A program made the position numbers and the translations under genes. The notes beneath the pieces are model-generated. The model saw nothing but the letters and a program-made list of their open reading frames with translations, ran no database searches and had not been told where the DNA came from. This document shows positions 1 through 10,200 of a stretch of DNA of 31,026 nucleotides, piece after piece. The stretch covers positions 1 through 31,026 of the forward strand of contig CAZILN010000162.1 of assembly GCA_964540005.1 (NCBI GenBank), read 5' to 3'. Within the stretch, counting starts at the first letter, position 1. Each line of letters starts with the position of its first letter. The stretch is from CAZILN01 sp964540005 (GTDB lineage Bacteria > Bacteroidota > Bacteroidia > Bacteroidales > SM23-62).

Positions 1-1286
1 CTTGTCATAGTGACTCCTGAACAGGTTCCGCTTGGAGTGGGTGCGGTCCAGGTAACAAGTGCACCGCAGTCCCCGGGATCATTATCCTGGTTGATATCGG
101 CCGGACAAGCGGACAGGGAAACCTCACACTCGGTAGTGGCACCGACCCCGTACTGGTATACATTGGTGATCAGATCAATACGCTGAATAAGGGTATCAAT
201 GGCATCTACATGGGTCCCTATCAGCTGCCATGGACCGGTACCGGTTCTGGAAATGAGCCTTGTAGATGCATCAATAGGAGAACCGGTAAATCCTTTAGCT
301 ACCAGATCAATATCATAATTGCCCGAAAAGGCAAATCCACCAGCTTTGGTAACTGGCCAGAAACCATCTGAAAATGCAGATGAAATAGTAAATCCACCCT
401 CATCCTTTGGCAAACCGGTATTGCCCGGGTTCGAGGCAGTAAACTGGGTGGTCAGGGTGCCATTAACGGTAATATTATCAAAATTGATGGTCAGGGGCCT
501 GTAATAGGTAGCGGTACCAACCGGAAATATCTTATCAATTCCATCATCAGTGGTAGAACTGAACCACCGGAGTACTTTCCCGGTTACCGTCCCGGAAGTC
601 CTGGACAGCGTCCCTTTCTGCGTCCCGCTTGTACCAATGGACAGGGTATACGATCCGATATTGATGTTCCCGCCGTTCATGGTCAGGGTACCTCCGATGA
701 CCAGGCTATGGTCGCCGGTTATGGATGTGCCGGCATTTACCGTGAAATCAAAAAAGCTTTCCGTACTGAAATCATCCCTCAGTAGCTGCTGCACCGATCC
801 CCCGTTGAAAATCACTTCACCCTGCCTGGGAATAAATGTTGCCTGTGTACGCCAGTCCCCCTCTAAATAAATATCATAATTATTGATATTATCGGCATCC
901 AGGAAGAGGCTTGCCGGGAGTCCCAGCAGCTGTAAGTCATTCAGAACAGTTATATCCCCGCACAATGTCTTTGTTCCGCTACCCGTTACATTCAGATTAT
1001 AATAGGTAAGCGGGGCGATACACTGGCTGCCGGTTGCAGAATAATCCACAGTTCCGGTCTGGGCACTGAATGTCCCCGAATTGTCAATGGTGCTTTCTGT
1101 TATAGATAATGTGTGAGTACCGAGCCTCAGTTCAGCACTACCATCTATATATATGTATCCGATTGATTCATCCTGGGTAAGAGTAACAGTGTGTGAATTT
1201 ACTATGGAAACACTTTCATCACTTCCAGGTACACCCAGCAACCAGGTATCCGGATCATCCCAGTCCCCTGACTGGATGGTGATATT
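1..1286 (-). other. G8-like / beta-helix segment and start of HYR domain of the giant protein
   Basis: After module 6 the architecture changes. WDDPDTW..GVPG followed by a VSIVNSHTVTL strand resembles G8-type domains. Then come short alternating strands rich in T, S, G and N, as in parallel beta-helix regions of Bacteroidota surface proteins. The final ~43 visible residues (CEVSLSACPADI...DCGALVTWTAP) match the start of a HYR (hyalin repeat, Ig-like) domain, cut by the window edge. More HYR repeats or a sorting domain may follow. Confidence 0.65.
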
Positions 1287-4200
1287 CCTGGCAACCCCAA
1301 TAGTAAATACATCACCATCATTGAAATTGATCCCGGAAATTCGGATCAGTTCACCATAGGTCTGATCCAGTTTATAGAATTTGATGGTACCGGTGGTAAA
1401 AAGGTTGTCGCCATCAGTATCCACCATCAGGATGAAATTATCATATAAGGCCGGATTGGCAGCAAACTGGGTAGTATCTACTGAGAACCTGATCGTTCCT
1501 ATTTCTCCCACCTCCCCTATCTTCCATTCCCGGGCCACCCTCTGTATGGAATCAAAAGGTATATCGCTTGTTACCCAGGTGCTTATGTCGCCATTGTCAT
1601 GGCCGGAAAACAGGTAATCGCCGTTGTTGGCACTACTGGGATTATCAAAACGCACGATACCTGAACCCTGGGCAATGATATGGGTGTTCCCGTTACTTTC
1701 CCTGCCGATACCAAATAATTCATAATTATGAGTGGCCTCATAATTGTAATGATCATTGGTGATGGCAAACCCATACTTGGCACCAAAATAATTTTCAATA
1801 ATGATCTTCTGGGCTTCATTAAGCGTCCGGTTGAAACTCAGGAATTCCATTATCTTCCCATCAAAATAATACCCGTTCCCGGCCGCACTGCCACTCCCAA
1901 AATAACTACCATTATTCATCGCACCCAGCCCTATATTCCCGGTATGGGCAAATAGATTCCCAACACCATTTATGGTATCAAAAGCATCTCCATCCAGATA
2001 GCCAATGATCCTGGTACTGTCTGAATTAAATTCAAGGGTGGCATAGTGTGTTTCATTGATTCCTACACTTGCACTTACTGCATTAAATCCCCAGGGACAG
2101 GTTGCATCATCAGCCTGGATGTTCCAGCCTCCAACAAATAGTTCACCACCTTCCAGGTATATATTCAGTCCCCTGCCTGTTCCACCCTGCTCATAAATAA
2201 CCTGGCGGGTGGTAACATCCCCTCCTGTCTGGAAGGCCACGGTCAGTGTCTTCCTGGTATAGGGTCCGCCGGTGTTAAATGCGGTATTATTTGCAATTTC
2301 GTGGTACTCGTTTGTTCCCGGATAATAGACCACCGGCCGGTTATTAACATTCTGGACGCCATTATCATAATAATATGGACCTGTCCCGGAAGCAACACCA
2401 TCATTGCCGCTTACCGAAACATCCACCCAGGTATCCAAGCGTGCTCCATCAGCATATCCTGTGATGGCATCTGATTTCAGCCAGGCATCATATCCCCCAT
2501 CATCCGATACGCCTCCAGGTCCCAGCCAACCCATGCCATCATCATCATATATGGTACGGTTATGATTGAGCTGTGCTCCCAGGGTGGCATTGGTGACACT
2601 GTCCAGGCTTATGATAATCGTCTCATCCCCTTCCTCTATAATATCATTAAAGAGCGAAAACTCCAGGCTGTCAAGGGTGGATCCTGCAGCAATGGTAATG
2701 CTGGAGGGATTATAAATGGTATAATCAATACCACCATTGATCGCCGTGCCTCCCGAAGCGGAATAGTAAAGGGTAATATCCTGTCCGGATGCAGCACTGA
2801 TGTCGACATATAAACGGACAGGAGAGAAGCTTTCTGCACCCTCCGATGAAGCTGCTGAAAATTCAACGCTGGGAGCAGCATCATCATCCTGTATGGTATA
2901 GGTATATTGTGTGGTATCACCCAGGTTGGCATTTTCCGGGGATGATAAGGTAATAATAACAGTCTCATCGTTTTCATCAAGTGCATCATCATCAATGCCC
3001 AGCTTGAAGCTGCCCAGGGTATCACCGGTTGCAATTGTAACCGTATCACTTTGCAGACCATAATCAACACTTCCTCCTGTGGCAGTTCCACCCGTTACAG
3101 TATAGACTACCATCGTAGGATTGATCAGGTCCTTTTCATTGATGTGTACCTGAACGACAATGGTATCGATATTTTCGAGGTTGGCCGAATCCTGCTGTGT
3201 AAACTGTATCCACCGGGAATTGTCCTCGTCGTTAATGGTGTAGGTATGGGTTGTATTAGTTCCGAGAATATGTCCCGAACCCGGGCTTGAAAGGGTAACA
3301 ATTACAGTTTCATCAGTTTCCGGATCCGTATCATTGATTATCGTTACCGGGAAAGTTCCCGTCTGGTTGCCGGCATAAATGGTGGCGGTCCCGGGTGCCA
3401 GGGTATAATCAACTCCCCCTCCGGTTGCTGTACCCCCGGTAGCAGAATAATTAACCGTAACATCCGAAGAGGTCCTGTAATTCAGCTTGATCTGAAGATT
3501 AGCAGGACTTGTTGTCTCAGGACCGTTTGAACTGCTCAGTGAGAAATCAATAGCCGGTTTAATGACCCCTATGGTAAAATATTTATTGCCAGACAGGCTG
3601 ATACCGCTGGCAGTGTATAAGCCAGTGGAAGCATTATAAGGAAGTCCGATAATTTCCGATCCGGTTGTAAATGTAGAACTGCTGTTAATTATCAAAACAT
3701 ACTTGGAATACCCGAATGGTTTGGCCGGTAACTGGCTGATATCCAGTCCCAACCTGATCGTGCCGGTACCATCATACCTGTCGTCAGCCCTCCACACCCT
3801 GCTGATCCTCTTGAAATTGGGATCATTATCCGGCACACCTGTTGAGGTCCATGAAGCAACGCTGCCGTTATCATGACCTATTAACAGGTAATCGCCGTCA
3901 TCGAGGCTGCTCGGGTTATCTATCCTGATCATTCCCGTTCCCTGGGCCACGGTATGTGAATTAGCCGAATCCAGCTGGCCGATGCCAAAGAGTTCCCAGC
4001 CATAACTAGCCTGATGATCATAGTAATCCTTGCTGACAGTAACATTATACTTGGCTGCCAGGTAGTTGTTTATGATATTTATCTGCGCCTTGTTAAAGAC
4101 TACATTAGTAACGATAAGTTCGGAAATGTTCCCATTAAAGTAATGATCATATCCACCATCGGACCCATCATGGAATACACTACCATTATTCATGCCTCCC

Positions 4201-7200
4201 AGTCCAATCTCACCAGGATGGTTAAACAGGCGACCCGCTCCGGGAAGAATGCTGAGTGTATCCCCGTTCAGCCATCCTGATACAGCCCCTGTTGTATCCG
4301 CAATGTTAAAATCGAACTGCAACATGGCATAATAGGGAGTATTTGCACTAACAGCAGATGTAACAGAAGTAAAGCTCCAGGGTGTGGTTACCCCGCCGTC
4401 ATCATTGTTCTCGTTCCAGCCGGAAATATAAAGGAGTCCTGCATCAATGTATATATTCAAACCCCTGACGGTTCCACCCTGTTCATAAAGCACCTGGCGC
4501 GTAGTAATATCTGTTCCTGTACGGAATGCCACTATTATCGCCTTTTTATCATAGGGACCGCCTGTATTCAGATCTGCGTGATTGGCCAATCCCAGGTATT
4601 CCGAAAATCCGTAATCAAACCGGACGACCGGCCTGCCGTTCCAGTTGTCGGCTCCATTATTAAGGTAAGTCGGCATGGGCACCCCTGTTTGTGTGGCATC
4701 ATGACCGTTGCCTGAGCGGTCCGTCCATGTCGAGACCGGATCGCCGTCGGACAAACCGGGTGCATAGGTGGATAAGAGCCAGACTTTATTCTGGGTAGTG
4801 AAATTCCCTACTCCACCCGGACCCTGGTATCCAAGTCCATCGTCATCAAGTATACTGTAGAAGTAGGATGAATTGCCACCCACGCTTGCATTAACCGGAG
4901 CAGATAGTGTAACGACCACCGTTTCAGTAGATTCTTCATCCGAGTCATCTACAACGCTGAATTGAATCGTACCGCTGGTTGAACCTGCCAGGATAGTCAA
5001 GGTACCGGCAGTAAGGTTAAAATCAACTCCGGGTAAGGCAGATCCTCCGGTCACATCGTAATCAACTTCCACATCTTTTCCTGAAGCCGCAGAAAGTTCC
5101 ACATCCAGGTTAACCGTCTGATAACTTTCAGCACCACTTCCGGTTGTAGTTGTAAATTGAACAGTAGGAGCCAGGTCGTTATCCTGTATGGTATCATAAA
5201 AGGTAGTGTTCGTTCCAAGGTTAATATTCAGTGATCCTGTCCCGACCAGTTCAATGACAAGGCTCTCATCATCTTCATCTACAAGGTCATCTGTAACCTG
5301 CAGGGAGATATAGCCTACTGTATCCCCGGCTGCAATTACCAGCGTGTCGTTGGGCAGTGTATAATCCACCCCTCCTCCGGTAGCCGTTCCACCGGTAACT
5401 GCATAGGCTATCTTGGAATCTTCCGAAGGGTTCTGGTTGCTTAACAGGACCTTGATGAGTACCGGACTGATACTTTCATCATGCGCCGAATCTGTATAGG
5501 CAAAATTTACGTTCCTTGGATTGTCATTATCATTTATGGTATGAGTATGTGTGGTATCATTCGCAATGTATCCACTGGACGGATCTGTCAATTCCAGAAT
5601 GATGTTTTCATCCGTTTCCACAATGGCATCATCAACAATTGTTATACTTATATTGCCTGTCGTGTTTCCTGCTGTGATCGTCAGTGTTCCGTCTGCCAAT
5701 GTATAATCAACGTCCCCTCCGGTTGCCGTACCGCCGGTTATGGCATAATCAACAGTAAAATCTTCTTCAAGTGCATAATTCAGTTCTACTCCGATATTCA
5801 CAGGTGTGGTGCTTTCAGGATCATTAGATGAAGAGGAAGTAAATTCAACCTCTATCCTGGCCACGGCAATACTTAAATAGACCCCATCTGCCAGTGTGAT
5901 ACCTGTAGCCAGGTATTCACCACTTGATAAAGAAAGCTGGTACAATGTCGCGCCTGAAGAGAAGTTCCCGTCGGCATCCACCATCAGCATGTATGTATTA
6001 TATCCCGCAGGCTTGTTGGCCAGAAGGCCGGTATCAAGAGCTACTGTAAGTGAGCCTACATCTCCTGTCTTATCAATTCTCCATTCCCTTTTTATCCTTT
6101 GCAGCAGTGTACCCGGTACCTCGGTGGTTGTCCAGGAAGTGTCTGCCTGGTTATCGTGCCCGAATAACAGATACTCCCCGTCATCCAGGTCATCAGCATT
6201 GCTCAGTTTCAGGATCCCAGCAGATTGTGCTGCAGTATGGAAATTGCTGGCATCTTCCTGTCCTATGCCAGCCAGGTCATGACCATGGGTGGCATCATAT
6301 GAATAATAATCATTAGCTACGGGCAGGTCGTATTTCGAGGAAAGGTAATTCTCAACAATTATACGCTGGGCTTCATTAATATCTGTATTAAATGCTATCA
6401 ATTCAGCCATATCCCCTTCGAAATACCTGGAGGCAGAGAAGGTCCCTCCCGTTCCCAGTCCGGCACCCACGTAATAGAAGTCATCTGCGGTCGAAGGCAC
6501 ATTGGTACCGCCACCACTTACCTCGTTCAGGGTAACTCCATCGATAAATCCTTCATACTGGCCATATTGAGCTCCTGAGGCGTTTCTTATAATACCGATT
6601 CTCCAGATATCCTGGGTAAACCCGTCATCAAATATCCTGTTCCCGTTATTAAACCTTACCGCATGGGCATATTCTATGCCGTAGTGCCGAACAGTACCGC
6701 CTGCACCGGAAGCCTGCCCGATAAATAATCCTGAATTATCCGAGTTGCCGGGTAGATTTTTAGCTACCATAAATACTGTGGCAGGTCCACTACCGGATAT
6801 ACCCAGGGAAATGTTGGCCCCAAGGTAATCTCCATTAGTGCCCCCGTTATCATCAAACCTTAAAACAGGCAGATCGTTCAGTTCCCCCGTTACCAGGTCC
6901 GGTTCCTGTCCAGGCGCCAGATTTACCGCATCATTATAATTTCCTGAGGCGTCTCCCCAGGTGAGCACATCGGAACCGTTCAGTGAAACCAGCGTATCGG
7001 CACTGAGCCAGAGTTTGTTGATTCCGGCATCTCCAACGCCACCCGGACCGGAGTATCCGGTGAAATCATTGTCGTTTATCGTAAATACTTTGGTTGTCTG
7101 TGCGCCAAGAGTCGCATTGGAGCTAACATTTGCGATCTGGAGATCAATGGTTTCCTCCGTTTCAATCTCGGTATCCTCGACAATGACTATACTTATGTAT

Positions 7201-10200
7201 CCGAGGGTATCTCCTGCCGCAATGTACAGTGTTCCGCCTGCCAGGGTATAATCCGTACCTCCGCCAGTAGCAGTCCCACCGGTAACAAAATATTCAACCG
7301 ATACATCCGACCCGGCGGGTGCAGATAATTCAACGGCCACGTTCGCAGGGGTGGTACCTTCTGAACCTGCAGATGAGGCCGTCAGAAATTCAAGGGTCGG
7401 TTTGCCATCGTCATTAATTATAGTATAGGTACGAACCTTGTTGGTGCCAAGGTTGGCATTAACAGGATTGGAAAGGGTTATTATTATAGTCTCATCGGAT
7501 TCATAGCTGGCATCGTTAGTAATAACAATCTGAATAGTTGTGGAAATCTGGGTGGCCGGTATGGTGGCAGTACTATCAGCAAGAGTATAATCGCTCCCGT
7601 TTGTTGCAGTTCCACCTGTCACAGTATAATCCACCATGGTCGGGTTGAGGGGATCTGCCTGGTTTAATCTCAGGGTGAGGAATATCGGCGTTATACTTTC
7701 ACTGCCCGAAGAACTTGCCAGGGTGAAATCAATCAGCCTGGGATTGTCATTATCCTGAATGGTATAGGTATGCACTGAATCATCACCCAGGGTGACATCC
7801 TGTGTCGGAGCGGATAGATTAATGATAACCGTCTCATCCGATTCGGGATCACCGTCATTTACAACCGCCATGGAAATATTGGTAGTCGTGGAACCCGCTG
7901 TAATGGTTGCCGTGGCATCTGCCAGCGTATAATCATCTCCGCCGCCGGTCGCCGTGCTTGCTCCATCCACTGCATAATCTACCGAGACATCCTTAGCCAG
8001 GGCATAATTAAGGCTTATCTCAATTGAAGCGGGTGTGACTGATTCAATGCCGGATGAGGTGGCTAGCGAGAATTGTATGACCGGTCTCAATATACCAAAG
8101 GCAATATAATCTCCGTCGTTGAAATTAACCAGGCTGGCCTGGTATCCCTGTGCAGTCTGGCTCATAACCACCTGGGTCGCACCGGTGGCAAAATTACCGT
8201 CTGCATCCACCCATAATACATACTCAGTATAACCCGCTGGTTTATCTGGTAGCACAGTGGTATCCAGCAATACGGTGATGGTCCCGACATCGCCTGTCTC
8301 ATCCAGTCTCCACTCCATGGCAACTCTCTTTATTGAGTCTCCGGGAGTCTCGGTGGTAACCCACGCAGTAGTATCTCCGTTGTTGTGCCCAAAAAGGAGG
8401 AATTCATTATCGCCCAGGTCACTGGCATTACTGATCTTTAGCAGTCCTGCTGATTGTGCGGCTACATGCAGATCGCTTGCATCCACCCTGCCGATACCGG
8501 TCACATCATAACCGTGGTTGACGTCATAGGCATATCGGTCATTGGAAATGGTAAGGTCTGTGTGAAACTTGGCAGCCAGGTAATTTTCAACAATAATCCT
8601 CTGTGCCTCATTGAGGTAAGTATTGTAGACAATTACCTCTGCCATGTCGCCGGTTAAAAATCTATTGGCGTTAAAATCCCCGCCGGAACGACCGGCTCCT
8701 ACATAAAACTGGTTATCTATCGTGCTTGGAGTATTACCTGCACCGCTGACACTGGCTTGTGTACCTTGTACACCATCCCCATAATATTCATACTGTCCGT
8801 ATTGAGCCCCTGCGAAATTCCTGTAGCTTCCAAGTACCCAGCTATCAACAGTAAAACCGAGATCAAATATTCTGTTCCCATTATTAAACCTTATTGCCGC
8901 ACCATCTTCAATACCATAGTGCCTTATATCACCGCCAGCTGCTGCATCGTCACCTATATATAATCCTGAACTGCCATCATTCTCGGCAGCTTTGACAACC
9001 ATAAACACGGTGGATGGATCATTATCAGCAATTCCCAGGGAAACATTATTACCCAGGTACTGATTGCTTGACTCGGCAAAGCGTACAACAGGATAGCCGT
9101 TAATCTGGTTTGCAATAAAATCAGGTTCCTGTCCGGGTGAAAGATTAACAGCATCATGATCATTGCCGGAAGTGTCAGGCCAGGTAGTAACCGGATCACC
9201 ATCGTTATAACTGAGGTCCCCGGGACGCAGCCATAAAGTGTTTGTTGTATTGTCCCCTACTCCGCCCGGACCCGTAAATCCGTAAAAATCATCATTATTT
9301 ATTGTAAAGGTTTGCTGTATAAGGTCGCCTAAGGAGGCATCTCCTGATACACCGGTAATATCAATTATTACTGTCTCGTCAGATTCAATATCAACGTCAT
9401 TATTTATAGTAATGATTATGTGGGCTGTATCGTTTCCGGCAGTGATAGTAACCGGACTCGCAGCAATGGTATAATCAGCTCCTCCGCCCTGTGTTGCGGT
9501 ACCGCCACCAATTGAAAAGCTGATATCCACATCGGTTGCCAGGGTATCTGAAAGGCTGACAACAATGCTGGCAGTACCAGCAGCTTCTCCAGCATTAGAA
9601 ATGGGAGAAGAAAACTCCACATCCGGTCCGTTGCAAGCAATACTGATATAATCACCGTCTGCAATATCCTGTGCAATCGCCACCCATCCACTATCAGTCT
9701 GGATTAATGGAATAACTGATGCTCCTGCTGAAAAAACTCCATCAGCATCGATCATCAGGTAATACCCGGTATGACCTTCGGGAAGTGCCGAAAGACGGGT
9801 AAGGTCAAATGTCAGGTTGATGGTCCCGACATCTCCCGTTTCATCCAGCATCCATTCACGGTCAATTCTTTCGAGCGAGTCGTGGGGCACATCGGTATTA
9901 CTCCATGTAAGTGCCTGGTTATCATGTCCGAATAATAAATACTCTCCATCACCCAGGTCAGAGGCATCATTCACTCTGAACATGCGATCAGACTGAGCGC
10001 TCAGATGCTTATTACTCACATCTACCCTGCCGATACCTGCCACATTATAGCTGTAGTTGACGTCATAGGCATAACGGTCATTGGAAATGGTAAGATCTGT
10101 GTGATATTTGGCAGCCAGATAATTTTCAACCAGAATTCTCTGTGCTGTATTCAGAGTTGAATTGTATACTATCAATTCGGCAATATCGCCACCATAGTGA

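Noticed and set aside
2636..3091. Minus-strand 151-codon frame inside the giant gene
   Set aside because: It lies in a different frame from the continuous reading frame; the real frame shows Calx-beta motifs throughout this stretch.
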